Assembly (NCBI GenBank): GCA_947631405.1
Contig: CANRLC010000011.1
Coordinates: forward strand, 1 to 51,877
Length of the DNA stretch: 51,877 bases
Direction: 5' to 3'
From: an uncultured Clostridia bacterium
GTDB taxonomy: Bacteria > Bacillota > Clostridia > Christensenellales > Aristaeellaceae
The notes under the pieces are model-generated. The model had not been told where the DNA came from, did no database searches, and was given only the letters and a program-made list of their open reading frames with translations. Positions 25,788 to 34,753 of the stretch are shown here, piece by piece (within the stretch, counting starts at the first letter, position 1; the number at the start of each line of letters is the position of its first letter). A program made the position numbers and the translations under genes.

Positions 25788-26657
25788 TTAGCCTTTGACG
25801 GCGCCGCCCGTGATGCCCTCGACGTAGAACTTCTGCATGATGAAGAACAGCGCGGAGATCGGGATGGAGACCAGCACGCCGCCAGCGCAGAAGAACGTGA
25901 AGTACTGATTGATGAGGCTCTTGTCGAGCATGCGGTACAGGCCCACGGCGACCGTGTAATTGGCCGAGATGCCCGCATTGAGGATCATCTTCGCGAAGAC
26001 GAAGTCCATCCACGGCGCGAGGAAGCTGTTGATGATCGTGTAGACGATGATCGGGCGGCTCGTCGGAATGACGATCTGCCAGAAGATGCGCGCCTCGGAG
26101 CAGCCGTCAATGCGCGCGGCCTCGCACAGCGCGCGCGGCACCGTGTCAAAGAAGCCCTTGCAGATCAGGTAGCCGAGGCCCGCCGACGCGCTGTAGACGA
26201 GCGTCAGGCCGAGGTGGCTGTTCGTCAACCCAAAGGTGCGCAGCGTGAAGTACACGGCGATCATGCTCAGCACGCCCGGGAAGAGGTTGAGCATGACGGC
26301 GACGTTCATCAGCGGCTTGCGCGCCTTGAACTTGCCAAAGCTCATCGCATAGGCGACCATCAGCACAAAGCAGGTGGAGATCACGCAGCTCGCGCAGGCG
26401 ATCTTGAAGGTGTTCATGAACCACGTCGGGAACTGATTGACGGTATCCACCTGAAACAGCTCCACATAATGGCTCGCGCTCCACTGGGTGGGGAAGAACG
26501 TGCTGGTGTTGATGCCGTCGTAAGCGCTGAAGGACGTACACACCAGCCAGATGATCGGGATCAGCCAGATGAAGGCGAGCACGGCGATGAGCGCGTTGTG
26601 CAGCACGATGCTCGTGCGCTTCTTGGCGCTCATGCGCGGCTTGATGGTTTGCGTCAT
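25788..26657 (-). CDS. Carbohydrate ABC transporter permease, MalG type
   Basis: 289 residues with six membrane segments and the permease EAA loop EAARIDGCSEARIFWQIVIP. LIPIIWLVCTSFSAYDG and YFTLRTFGLTNSHLGLTLVYSA are typical of MalG/GanQ. It pairs with the MalF-type permease; their genes overlap by four bases (ATGA), and the ribosome site AAGGAGG is inside the end of that gene. No ATPase gene is in the cluster, so a shared MsmK-type ATPase elsewhere is expected. Confidence 0.93.
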   Translation of the reverse strand: MTQTIKPRMSAKKRTSIVLHNALIAVLAFIWLIPIIWLVCTSFSAYDGINTSTFFPTQWSASHYVELFQVDTVNQFPTWFMNTFKIACASCVISTCFVLMVAYAMSFGKFKARKPLMNVAVMLNLFPGVLSMIAVYFTLRTFGLTNSHLGLTLVYSASAGLGYLICKGFFDTVPRALCEAARIDGCSEARIFWQIVIPTSRPIIVYTIINSFLAPWMDFVFAKMILNAGISANYTVAVGLYRMLDKSLINQYFTFFCAGGVLVSIPISALFFIMQKFYVEGITGGAVKG

Positions 26658-28099
26658 TGATACTCCGCCTCCTTATTGCCGCTGATGAGGAAGTTGAACG
26701 CGACCAGCGTGAACACGGCGCAGACGAGGAAGACCATGATGCCGATGACCGCCGCCATCTTGTAGTTGTAGTAATCCTGCGTCAGCGTGAACAGCCATGT
26801 GACCAGCAGGTCGACCTCCTTCGCCTGCGAGTTCGCCATCGCCTGATTGGTGGTGGTGTACACGCCCTGCGTGAGCAGGTAGATGACGTTGAAGTTGTTG
26901 ATGTTCTTCACGAAGTCGGTCACCAGCGTGGGGCCGGTGACGAAGAGCAGGTACGGCATGGTGATGTGCCGGAAGCTCTGCCACTTGGACGCGCCGTCGA
27001 TGCTCGCGCTCTCGAGCTGGTCGGCGGGCAGGTTCATCAGCACGCCGGTCGCGATGAGCATCTGGTAGGGAACGCCGATCCAGATGTTGATGAGGATGAT
27101 CATCACATGCGCCCAGCCCGGCGCGGACAGGAACGGGATGTAGCTGGTATTGATGAGGCCCGCGTTGCGCAGGAAGCCCGTCAGCCCGATGTTCGCACAG
27201 AACGTGTTGACGATGCCGCCGTTGGAGAAGAAGTTGCGCACCAGCAGCAGCGACACGAACTGCGGCACCGCGATCGTGATGACGAACAGCAGCCGCCAGA
27301 GCTTAGGCAGGCGCGTCTTCTTGCTGTTGAGCAGCATGGAGAGCATGATGCCGCCGATGTAAGTGGTGAACGTGGCGAAGAACGCCCACACGAGCGTCCA
27401 CCCCAGCACGCGCGCGAACGCGTAGCCGAAGGTGGCCGTCATTCCGCCGCCGCCGAGCAGGTTTTTGAAGTTGGCAAAGCCCACCCATGTGAACAGGCTG
27501 TTGGGCGGCATGTGCTGCTGATCGTAATTGGTGAAGGCCACGAAGATCAGCAGCAGGATCGGGATGACCGTGAACACCGTGATGCCCAGCACCGGCAGCG
27601 AGAGCAGCGTGATGTGGAATTTATCCTCGATGTAGCGGTGCATATCCTCGCGGAAGGTGTTGATGTGCCCGCCGCGCTCGGCCTGCTGCTGCAGGCGATA
27701 GACCGCCACGACGTTGCGCATGAGCACCGCCAGCGCCGCCGCCCACACCACAAAACTGAACAGCGAGAACAGCAGGATGAGGAACGAGTGATCGTAGTCG
27801 TTCCACTCGGTCTGCATCGTCGCGATGTTGAAGGTCTGCTCGGCCTGCACGGTGCCCAGCGTGCCGAACTTGGGCACATACTGCATCGCAAAGCCGAACG
27901 TGAAGGCGATCACGGCGATCTCCAGCAGCGTCATGAGCAGGGCCTTGGCGTACTGCTTTCTCTTCACATAGCCCGCGCCCCACCACAGGAGCGTGAGCTT
28001 GACGAAGGCGTCGCCCTTGGCCAGCGCCTCGGCGAATTCGCCGAAGAACCTGCCTATCGCGGAGAAGAAGCCGCCGATCGAAGAGACGATCTTTTTCAT
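26654..28099 (-). CDS. Carbohydrate ABC transporter permease, MalF/GanP type
   Basis: 481 residues, longer than usual because of an N-terminal cytoplasmic region (first 40 residues, FFGEFAEALAKGDAFVKL) and an extra membrane pair before the core. The EAA loop reads ESASIDGASKWQSFRHITMPYL. The core matches YvfL/GanP-like permeases for galacto- or malto-oligosaccharides. The ATG at 28099 follows AAGGAGG. A hairpin with T tract lies between it and the upstream binding-protein gene, which would make the permeases less abundant than the binding protein. Confidence 0.92.
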   Translation of the reverse strand: MKKIVSSIGGFFSAIGRFFGEFAEALAKGDAFVKLTLLWWGAGYVKRKQYAKALLMTLLEIAVIAFTFGFAMQYVPKFGTLGTVQAEQTFNIATMQTEWNDYDHSFLILLFSLFSFVVWAAALAVLMRNVVAVYRLQQQAERGGHINTFREDMHRYIEDKFHITLLSLPVLGITVFTVIPILLLIFVAFTNYDQQHMPPNSLFTWVGFANFKNLLGGGGMTATFGYAFARVLGWTLVWAFFATFTTYIGGIMLSMLLNSKKTRLPKLWRLLFVITIAVPQFVSLLLVRNFFSNGGIVNTFCANIGLTGFLRNAGLINTSYIPFLSAPGWAHVMIILINIWIGVPYQMLIATGVLMNLPADQLESASIDGASKWQSFRHITMPYLLFVTGPTLVTDFVKNINNFNVIYLLTQGVYTTTNQAMANSQAKEVDLLVTWLFTLTQDYYNYKMAAVIGIMVFLVCAVFTLVAFNFLISGNKEAEYQ

Positions 28100-28130
28100 G
28101 AGCGGGGACCTCCTTGTATGATTCCTCCGG

Positions 28131-28166
28131 ACAAAATCAGGCCCACATGCAGCGCACATGGGCCTG
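28131..28166 (-). terminator. Attenuating terminator after the sugar-binding protein gene
   Basis: Minus strand: CAGGCCCA ... TGGGCCTG (28166-28138) followed by ATTTTGT. It sits between the binding protein and the permease genes, a common device for uneven expression of ABC operons. Confidence 0.75.
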
Positions 28167-28214
28167 GTTTGTCAGGAGAACGCCTGACCCAAGCGGTTGT
28201 TCAGACGAAGCTCG

Positions 28215-29465
28215 TTACTCGATCGCGGCGGTCACGCCCTCGACCAGCGCGTCCAGCGCGGCCTGCACGGAGGCGTCGTCAGAGGCGATGGTGCCCTGCG
28301 CGATCTGCTCGCCGAAGGAACCCGTCGCATCCCAGTACTTGCCGCCCACGGTCTGGATGACCGCATACGCGGACTGCTCGCCCAGCGCCTTGATGGCGAG
28401 GTTCTCGCCCACGGCGGGGTTGCCCTGCGCCACGATGTTGGACGGGCCGATCTCGTTGGTCTCAAAGTGACGGGCCTGGGACTCCTCGTTGGTCAGGAAG
28501 TCGGCCAGCACGACGGCCCAGCCGGCGTTCTTGGAGAAGCCGTTGACGCCGGTCAGCTTGCCGCCGCCGACGGAACCGGTCTGGATCTCCTTGTCACCAG
28601 CCATGTAGGTGGGCAGCTTGGTGGCGGCGTAGCCGTCGCCGAACGCAGTCTGCACCGCGGTGGCGTCCCAAGTGCCGGAGACGACCGCGCACAGGTTGCC
28701 GGACGCGATCTGGTTGGAGATGTCGCCGTCGGCGATCGCCATGAAGGCCGGATCGGAAGCGATCTTGAGCATCGCCTGCACGACCTGCACGCCGGTCACG
28801 CCGTCGGGCGAGGTGCCGTTCCAGTCCATGGTGGTGATGCCGTCGTCGTTCAGCCCGGTGGTGAAGCCCGCGCCATAGAAGAAGCCCGCGTTATACCAGC
28901 CGGAGGCGAGCGTCATGCCGACCTTGCGGCCCGCGCCCTTCTCGTTCGCTGCGGCGAGCAGGCTGTCCCAAGACTTCACGTCGTCCTCGGAGAAGACGGT
29001 GGAGTCGTAGAAGAGGAAGTAGCCGTTGTCAAAGCTGTTCGGGAAGGCGTAGAGCTTGCCGTCCTTCGTCGCGCCGTCGATGGAGGCGGGCACGTTCTCC
29101 GCCTTCACGTCGTCGATCGAACGGTTCGCCAGCTGAAGCGCCTGGCCGTAGTCGCTGTCCAGATTGATGAGCGCGCCCGCTTCCACCAGCTGGGTCAGCT
29201 GATCGCTGGCGAAGTTATACACATCCGCCGCCGCGGTCGGGTCGGTCAGCACGGTGTCCTTCGCCGTGGACTCCGACTCGACGCCGATCTGAATCTCGAA
29301 CGTCTGGTCGGGGTAGAGCGCCTTGAAGGCCTCCACGCGCTCGGCGATAAAGTTCTGGTCAAGCTCGGCGCCCCAAACGGTCAGGGCGATCGTGTCGGCG
29401 GAAGCGGTGGCGAACATCGCCAGCACGAGCAGAGCCGCCAGAAGCAGGGAAGTCCATTTCTTCAT
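28215..29465 (-). CDS. Sugar ABC transporter substrate-binding protein, MalE type
   Basis: 416 residues. A signal peptide (MKKWTSLLLAALLVLAMFAT) ends ASA before DTIALTVWGAE; there is no lipobox cysteine. The mature part follows maltose-type binding proteins: TVWGAELDQNFIAERVEAFK, then GKLYAFPNSFDNGYFLFYDS and KNAGWAVVLADFLTNEESQ. It should bind galacto- or malto-oligosaccharides for the two permeases downstream. GGAGG lies 7 nt before the ATG at 29465; the longer frame to 29546 crosses the promoter. Confidence 0.93.
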   Translation of the reverse strand: MKKWTSLLLAALLVLAMFATASADTIALTVWGAELDQNFIAERVEAFKALYPDQTFEIQIGVESESTAKDTVLTDPTAAADVYNFASDQLTQLVEAGALINLDSDYGQALQLANRSIDDVKAENVPASIDGATKDGKLYAFPNSFDNGYFLFYDSTVFSEDDVKSWDSLLAAANEKGAGRKVGMTLASGWYNAGFFYGAGFTTGLNDDGITTMDWNGTSPDGVTGVQVVQAMLKIASDPAFMAIADGDISNQIASGNLCAVVSGTWDATAVQTAFGDGYAATKLPTYMAGDKEIQTGSVGGGKLTGVNGFSKNAGWAVVLADFLTNEESQARHFETNEIGPSNIVAQGNPAVGENLAIKALGEQSAYAVIQTVGGKYWDATGSFGEQIAQGTIASDDASVQAALDALVEGVTAAIE

Positions 29466-29536
29466 GCGATTACCTCCATTTTCTTTTGACGCGCGCAGCC
29501 GGCCGGATGGCCCGGCTCGCCGCCTATCTATCGCAT

Positions 29537-29565
29537 AGTATATCAAAATGTCGACTGTTCGTCAA
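29537..29565 (-). promoter_or_regulatory. Promoter of the MalEFG-type operon
   Basis: Minus strand: TTGACG (29565-29560), 17 nt, TATACT (29542-29537). The spacer contains AGTCGACAT, a 9-mer that also lies in the ytfQ-type promoter (34460-34468). Confidence 0.7.
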
Positions 29566-29652
29566 GGCCCGCAGGGCAACCTGTGACAATTTCTCTGCCT
29601 GTTTTTGACCATGTTGCCCCGCCCGCGGCGACGGCTTTGCCGCAATGCGAAA

Positions 29653-29674
29653 GCCGGCGCCCTGCGGCGTCGGC
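29653..29674 (-). terminator. Hairpin after the YjfF-type permease gene
   Basis: Minus strand: GCCGACGCC-gcag-GGCGCCGGC followed by TTTCGCATT, 22 nt past the stop codon at 29697. The stem has one mismatch and the T tract is short. It ends the galactofuranose-type operon before the MalEFG promoter. Confidence 0.6.
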
Positions 29675-29696
29675 CTCGCGTGTTGTTTTGGGATGC

Positions 29697-30761
29697 TTAT
29701 CCCTTAATCTTGCCGCCAAGCCATGCGGGCCGCTTCAGGCCGCCCTTGCCCCGGCGGGAGAGCACGACGCTCTGCAGCAGGATGAAGAAGCACAGCATCG
29801 CGCCGGTGGTGATGCTCTGCCACCACGGCTCGCGCAGGCCCGAGGTCGTGACGATGGACTTGATCGTCGCCAGCGTCATGACGCCGAAGAACGTGCCGAT
29901 CACGTTGCCCACGCCGCCGGTGAGCAGCGTGCCGCCGATGATCGAGGAGGCGATGGCGTTCATCTCCGCTCCAGCCGCGTTGGATGCGTTGCCCGCGCCC
30001 GTGTGCATCATGAACACATAGCCGCCGATGCCCGCCAGCAGCCCGCTGAGCACATAGGAGATGAAGCGCGTGCGGCGCACGTTGATGCCCAGCATCAGCG
30101 CGCTCTGGCTGTTTCCGCCCAGCGCGTAGATGTTGCGGCCCAGCCGCGTGAAGCGCAGCATGATGTAGACCAGCGCCACGATCGCCAGCGCCACCACGAC
30201 GCCCAGCTCCATGCGCGCGGGGATCAGGTTGCCGTTCTTGGCCGTGTAGCCGAGGAAGGGGATCTCGATCTTCCGGTTCATCAGCGCCTGAAAGCCCTCG
30301 TGCGCGACGTTCTGCGGCTCCAGGCTGACGATGGTCGTCATGCCGCGGGCGAAGAACATGCCCGCCAGCGTGATGATGAAGGGCTGAATCTCCAGATAGG
30401 CGATCAGGTAGCCGTGTACGAGACCGAAGCACAGGCCGATGGCCAGCGCCATCAGGATGGACGTCGGGATGCTCCCGCCGCCGTTCAGATGTACCACGCA
30501 GGACATGACGACCAGCGACGTCACGCCGCCGACGGAGATGTCGATGCCGCCGCCGATCATGACGATGGTCAGCGAGCAAGCGACGATGATGAGCGAGGCG
30601 TTGTTGTTGAGCATGTCGAACACCTGCTGCCAGCGCAGGAAGCCGCCGCCCCAGATGGCCATCGCCGCCGCGTACATGACGGCAAAGATGCAAATCGTGA
30701 TGGTGAGCAGCAGCTGCGTGTCTGTCAGCGGCTCTCTGCGCTTGATTGTCTTTCCGGCCAT
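29697..30761 (-). CDS. Sugar ABC transporter permease, YjfF type
   Basis: 354 residues with eight to ten membrane segments of the RbsC/AraH family. VMIGGGIDISVGGVTSLVVMS and IGGTLLTGGVGNVIGTFFGVM are the hallmark loops. In E. coli YjfF pairs with YtfT in the galactofuranose importer. The ATG at 30761 follows GGAGG and starts one base after the stop of the next permease. It is the last gene of the operon. Confidence 0.88.
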   Translation of the reverse strand: MAGKTIKRREPLTDTQLLLTITICIFAVMYAAAMAIWGGGFLRWQQVFDMLNNNASLIIVACSLTIVMIGGGIDISVGGVTSLVVMSCVVHLNGGGSIPTSILMALAIGLCFGLVHGYLIAYLEIQPFIITLAGMFFARGMTTIVSLEPQNVAHEGFQALMNRKIEIPFLGYTAKNGNLIPARMELGVVVALAIVALVYIMLRFTRLGRNIYALGGNSQSALMLGINVRRTRFISYVLSGLLAGIGGYVFMMHTGAGNASNAAGAEMNAIASSIIGGTLLTGGVGNVIGTFFGVMTLATIKSIVTTSGLREPWWQSITTGAMLCFFILLQSVVLSRRGKGGLKRPAWLGGKIKG

Positions 30762-30762
30762 C

Positions 30763-31827
30763 TCAAGCCGCCTCCTTTCCGTCCGCGCGCGCGGCCTTGA
30801 TCCTGCCGACCATGCGGCCAAAGGCTTCCTTGACCATCGGGGAGCCAATGACCACGATCAGGATGATGACGATCGCCTTGTAGGACTTGACCGCCGTGGA
30901 CGGCACGCGCATCGCGTACAGCGTCGTGGTCAGGGTTTGAATCGCATACGCGCCCAGCACGGAACCGGCCATCTTGAACCGGCCGCCGCCCAGCGCGTTG
31001 CCGCCGATGGCGACCGCGAGGATGGCATCCATCTCGATCTCCAGCAGCACGGTCTCGTGGTTGAGGTAGCCCAGACGGGCGACAGCGATGCAGCCCGACA
31101 CCGCGCAGCAGATGCCGAGGATCATGAACGCAAGGATCTTGATGCCCACGGCGTTGATGCCGTTCAGGCGCGCGGCGCGCTGGTTGATGCCCACGGCCTG
31201 CGTATACAGCCGCAGCGTCGTGAAGCGGAAGACCAGCGCGAAGATCACGCCGCACAGCGCCACGATCAGGATCGGCGTGGGGATGGGCACGCCGGGAATA
31301 AAGCTGCCGATCGCGGTGAGGATGGGGCTGGCGACGGTCGGCGAGGCGCCGCCGTTGATCCAGTAGGCGATGGAGCGGCCGCAGGTGTAGAGCACCAGCG
31401 TCGCGATCATCGGCTGAATCTTGAAGACGGCGACCAGCGTGCCGTTGAACACGCCGAAGATCATCGCCACCACGCAGCACAGCAGGAAGGCGACGACGAC
31501 CGTCACCGGCGTGATCTCGCCCGCGCGCAGCACCTTCACGAACACGCTGCCGGCGATGGCCGCCAGCGCGCCCACGCTGATGTCCTGTCCGCCGGAGGCA
31601 GCCGTGACCAGCGTCATGCCCATGGCCAGCACGGCCAGTTCGGACGCGCCGTTGAGGATGCTGATGAGGTTGCCCGTCAGCACGGTGTTGCCGCTGTTGT
31701 TGACCGAAAGGCTGATCGAGAAGAAGCTCGGGTCGCGGAAGAGGTTGAAGACGATGAGCGCAAGGATGGACAGCAGCGGCACGATCAGCTGCGCGTTCCT
31801 TGCAAAGAATCCGTTCTTTTTCTTCAT
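30763..31827 (-). CDS. Sugar ABC transporter permease, YtfT type
   Basis: 354 residues of the same family as its neighbour: TAASGGQDISVGALAAIAGSVFV and VAIGGNALGGGRFKMAGSVLGAYAIQTL. The TLTTTLYAMRV region matches YtfT-like permeases. It starts one base after the ATPase stop. Two different RbsC-type permeases in one operon is the YtfT/YjfF arrangement rather than that of ribose transporters, which use one. Confidence 0.88.
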   Translation of the reverse strand: MKKKNGFFARNAQLIVPLLSILALIVFNLFRDPSFFSISLSVNNSGNTVLTGNLISILNGASELAVLAMGMTLVTAASGGQDISVGALAAIAGSVFVKVLRAGEITPVTVVVAFLLCCVVAMIFGVFNGTLVAVFKIQPMIATLVLYTCGRSIAYWINGGASPTVASPILTAIGSFIPGVPIPTPILIVALCGVIFALVFRFTTLRLYTQAVGINQRAARLNGINAVGIKILAFMILGICCAVSGCIAVARLGYLNHETVLLEIEMDAILAVAIGGNALGGGRFKMAGSVLGAYAIQTLTTTLYAMRVPSTAVKSYKAIVIILIVVIGSPMVKEAFGRMVGRIKAARADGKEAA

Positions 31828-31828
31828 G

Positions 31829-33331
31829 TCAGTTTCCCCCTCCCGCGATGGTGCGCATCACGTTGTCCTGCGTCAGCGCGTCGCCCGTCAGTTCGCCCAC
31901 GATGTGGCGGTCGCGCATGACGATCAGGCGCGAGCAGGTGCGCAGCATCTCCTCGATCTCCGAGGAGATGAACGTCACGCTCATGCCCTCGCTGGAGAGC
32001 TTCAGCACGAGGCGCTGAATCTCGGTCTTCGTGCCCACGTCGATGCCGCGCGTCGGCTCGTCGAGGATGAGATACTGCGGGTGCGTCAGCAGCCAGCGCG
32101 CGAGGATGACCTTCTGCTGGTTGCCGCCGGAGAGGGACTTGATCGGCGTATCCGTCGAGGCGGTCTTGATCTCCAGCGCCTTGATGTACTCGTCGGCGAA
32201 CGCCTCGGCGTCGGCCTGCGAGATGGGCTTTCCAAAGCCCTTCATCACCTGCAGCGCGAGGATGATGTTCTCGCGCACGGACAGATCGGCGATGATGCCG
32301 TCGTCCTTGCGATCCTCGGAGAGGTAGGCGATGCCCTTGCGCATGGCGTCGATGGGCTTTTGCACCTTCACGCTCTGGCCGTTCATCGTCACGCTGCCGC
32401 CCGTCACGCGATCCGCGCCGAAGATGGCGCGCACGCTCTCGCTGCGGCCGGAGCCGAGCAGGCCGGTAAAGCCGTTGACCTCGCCCTTGGCGATGTGAAA
32501 ATCGAACGGATTGGGGCAGGCCGCGCTGGAGAGGCCCTTGGCCTCGTAGACCGTCTCGCCCTTCGCGCCCGTCTCCTTGCCGGAGACGCTGATGGCGGAA
32601 AGGTCGTCCAGCTCCTTGCCCATCATCTTGCTGACCAGATCGAGCTGCGGTAGCTCTTCGACCTTGTATTCGCCCACCAGCTCGCCGTTGCGCAGCACGG
32701 TGATGCGGTCGCTGATCTCGTAGACCTGCCCGAGGAAGTGCGTCACGAAGACGATGCCCACGCCGCGCGACTTCAGGTCGCGCATGAGCTTAAAGAGCAT
32801 GGCGACCTCGTTGTCGTCCAGCGAGGAGGTCGGCTCATCGAGGACGAGCACCTTGCAGTGCTGATCCACCGCGCGCGCGATGGCGATCATCTGCTGCACG
32901 GCCAGCGAGCAGCTGCTCAGCTGCTGCTTGGGCCGCGCGGGAATGTCAAGGCTGCGGAGCAGCTCGCCCGCCTTGCGCTCCATCTCCTTCCACGGCACGA
33001 GCGCGCTCTTGTCGCGGCCGATGAACATGTTCTCGGCCACGGTGAGGTTCGGGCAGAGCGTGATCTCCTGATACACGGTGCTGATGCCGCTCGCCTGCGC
33101 GTCCTGCGGGGAGCGGATCGCGACCTCCTTGCCCTCGATGGCGATCTGCCCGGCGTCCTTGCCGTACACGCCCGTGAGCACCTTGATGAGCGTGGATTTG
33201 CCCGCGCCGTTTTCGCCCATCAGCGCGTGAACCTCGCCGCTGCGCAGCGTAAAATCCACGTTGTGCAGCGCGCGCACGCCCGGGAAGCTCTTGCAGATGC
33301 CGCGCATGGTCAGCACGACGTCGTTTTGCAT
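31829..33331 (-). CDS. Sugar ABC transporter ATP-binding protein, YtfR/MglA type
   Basis: 500 residues with two ABC domains. The first has GENGAGKSTLIKVLTGVY and a full Walker B (KVLVLDEPTSSLD). The second has the degenerate P-loop GLLGSGRSESVRAIFGAD and signature SGGNQQKVILARWL then ILDEPTRGIDVGTK. This layout is typical of RbsA/MglA/YtfR. The ATG at 33331 follows GGGGGA; the frame continues upstream without a site. A hairpin before it separates it from the binding-protein gene. Confidence 0.93.
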   Translation of the reverse strand: MQNDVVLTMRGICKSFPGVRALHNVDFTLRSGEVHALMGENGAGKSTLIKVLTGVYGKDAGQIAIEGKEVAIRSPQDAQASGISTVYQEITLCPNLTVAENMFIGRDKSALVPWKEMERKAGELLRSLDIPARPKQQLSSCSLAVQQMIAIARAVDQHCKVLVLDEPTSSLDDNEVAMLFKLMRDLKSRGVGIVFVTHFLGQVYEISDRITVLRNGELVGEYKVEELPQLDLVSKMMGKELDDLSAISVSGKETGAKGETVYEAKGLSSAACPNPFDFHIAKGEVNGFTGLLGSGRSESVRAIFGADRVTGGSVTMNGQSVKVQKPIDAMRKGIAYLSEDRKDDGIIADLSVRENIILALQVMKGFGKPISQADAEAFADEYIKALEIKTASTDTPIKSLSGGNQQKVILARWLLTHPQYLILDEPTRGIDVGTKTEIQRLVLKLSSEGMSVTFISSEIEEMLRTCSRLIVMRDRHIVGELTGDALTQDNVMRTIAGGGN

Positions 33332-33380
33332 GCTGTTTTCCCCCTTTTCCGCCTGCGCCGCCTGCCGTGAAGCAAGCGCG

Positions 33381-33420
33381 GCGCGGTCTTGCGGATCTCT
33401 CCACAAAGGCCGCACCGCGC
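33381..33420 (-). terminator. Hairpin between binding-protein and ATPase genes
   Basis: GCGCGGT-ctt-GCGG ... CCGC-ACCGCGC forms an interrupted 11-bp stem in the 121-nt gap. There is no clear T run in the minus direction, so it may stabilise the upstream mRNA rather than stop transcription. Confidence 0.5.
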
Positions 33421-33452
33421 AGGCTATTTGGTGTTATCCGACAGGGTAGCGA

Positions 33453-34406
33453 TTACTCGCCCAGGCCGTAGGTCTCGATGTCCTCGTCGGTGAGGGTCTT
33501 CGCGTCGAAGCCCTTCTCCACGGAGATGACCTGCTTGCTCTCGAGGTCGAGGCTCTCGCCCGCTTCGAGCTTCTGGATCATGTCGCTGATGACCTGCGCC
33601 TGGAACGGGCTGCACTGGCCGTCGTAGTTCCAGCTGCCGGCCTTCAGCTCGCGAAGCGCCCACTTGTTGGTGTCGAAGCCCATGATGATGACGTCGCCGT
33701 TCACGCCGTGGGTGATGCCGTGCTCATCCAGCGCCTGCACAGCGCCCTTAGCCATGTCGTCGTTCTCAGCGTAGATGACATTGAAAGGCTCGCCGCTGTT
33801 GATGACGGACTCGACGATCTCCTTCGCGGTGTCCGCGCTCCACTCGGCGGTCTGCTGCACGACGATGTGAACGGTGCCGGCCGCAGCCTGCTCGTCCAGC
33901 GCGGCGGTGCGGCCGATCTGCGCGTCGTTGCCCATGACGCCCTGGATGTGGATGACGTTGTACTCGGGCAGATTCTGAGAGAGCAGCCAATCCACGGCGG
34001 TCACGCCCTGATTCGCCATGTCGGACACGACGGCCGCCTCGTAGAGGCTCTCGTCGCAGTCGATCATGCGGTCAAACAGGAAGACGCCGATGCCGTTCTC
34101 CTGCGCGGAGGTCAGCACCTGATCCCAACCGGTGGTCGCCGCGGCGGAGATCAGCAGGTAATCGACGCCGTCGGTGATGAACTGCTGAGCGGCGGCGAGC
34201 TGCTCGTCGTTCTTGAGGCTGTAGAAGGTCTTGGCCTCGTAGCCGTTCTCGGCAGAGAACACGGCCTCAAAGTCCTTCACGTTCGCCTCGCGGTAGCCGG
34301 ACTCGGAAGGCGGGTTGTTGACGATGCCGACGGTGATGTCGGCCAGCGCGGTAGCCATCGCGAAGACGAGCACCAGAGAGACGAGCAGACATACGAGCTT
34401 TTTCAT
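33453..34406 (-). CDS. Sugar-binding protein, YtfQ type (galactofuranose-like)
   Basis: 317 residues. The signal peptide MKKLVCLLVSLVLVFAMATA ends ALA before DITVGIVNN; no lipobox. The mature protein tracks E. coli YtfQ: NNPPSESGYREANVKDFEA, DYLLISAAATTGWDQVL, IGVFLFDRMIDCDESLYEAAV, and VIYAENDDMAKGAVQALDEHG. These include the family's Arg, Asp and Trp sugar contacts. It should bind a furanose or pyranose galactose. GAGGAGG lies upstream of the ATG. It leads the operon with ytfR-, ytfT- and yjfF-type genes. Confidence 0.9.
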   Translation of the reverse strand: MKKLVCLLVSLVLVFAMATALADITVGIVNNPPSESGYREANVKDFEAVFSAENGYEAKTFYSLKNDEQLAAAQQFITDGVDYLLISAAATTGWDQVLTSAQENGIGVFLFDRMIDCDESLYEAAVVSDMANQGVTAVDWLLSQNLPEYNVIHIQGVMGNDAQIGRTAALDEQAAAGTVHIVVQQTAEWSADTAKEIVESVINSGEPFNVIYAENDDMAKGAVQALDEHGITHGVNGDVIIMGFDTNKWALRELKAGSWNYDGQCSPFQAQVISDMIQKLEAGESLDLESKQVISVEKGFDAKTLTDEDIETYGLGE

Positions 34407-34454
34407 GGTTGCATCTTCCTCCTCATTTTTGTCCTTTTCGGACTTCTGCCTAAT

Positions 34455-34483
34455 ATTATAGTCGACATCTTTTCAAAATGCAA
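34455..34483 (-). promoter_or_regulatory. Promoter of the YtfQRT-YjfF-type operon
   Basis: Minus strand: TTGCAT (34483-34478), 17 nt, TATAAT (34460-34455). The sequence from 34441 to 34510 is AT-rich, unlike its surroundings. GTCGAC (34461-34466) touches the -10 box. Confidence 0.65.
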
Positions 34484-34647
34484 TCATTTTTTCAAAAAAA
34501 ATGCACGCCGTTTGTGCAATTCGTTGCCGTTTGGCGCGCGCGCGGGCGGCTTCGGCCCCCAAAAAACGCAAGCGATAGCAGATGTTCCCGGCGATTGCGC
34601 CCGTCGCATAGCCGCGCGCGCCGCCGGGCACGCTGGCCATGCGGCGC

Positions 34648-34676
34648 TTGCAATGGGCCGCAAAAGCTGGTATACT
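34648..34676 (+). promoter_or_regulatory. Promoter of the PepSY-repeat gene
   Basis: TTGCAA (34648-34653), 17 nt, TATACT (34671-34676), about 78 nt before the ATG. The rest of the 347-nt gap (34407-34753) shows no gene. Confidence 0.6.
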
Positions 34677-34753
34677 GTACCGGCCATCGTATGCAAAAGA
34701 ATAGCATCAACGGAAAACGGACATGCGTCAAACGACGGAAAGGGGTGTTCCCG

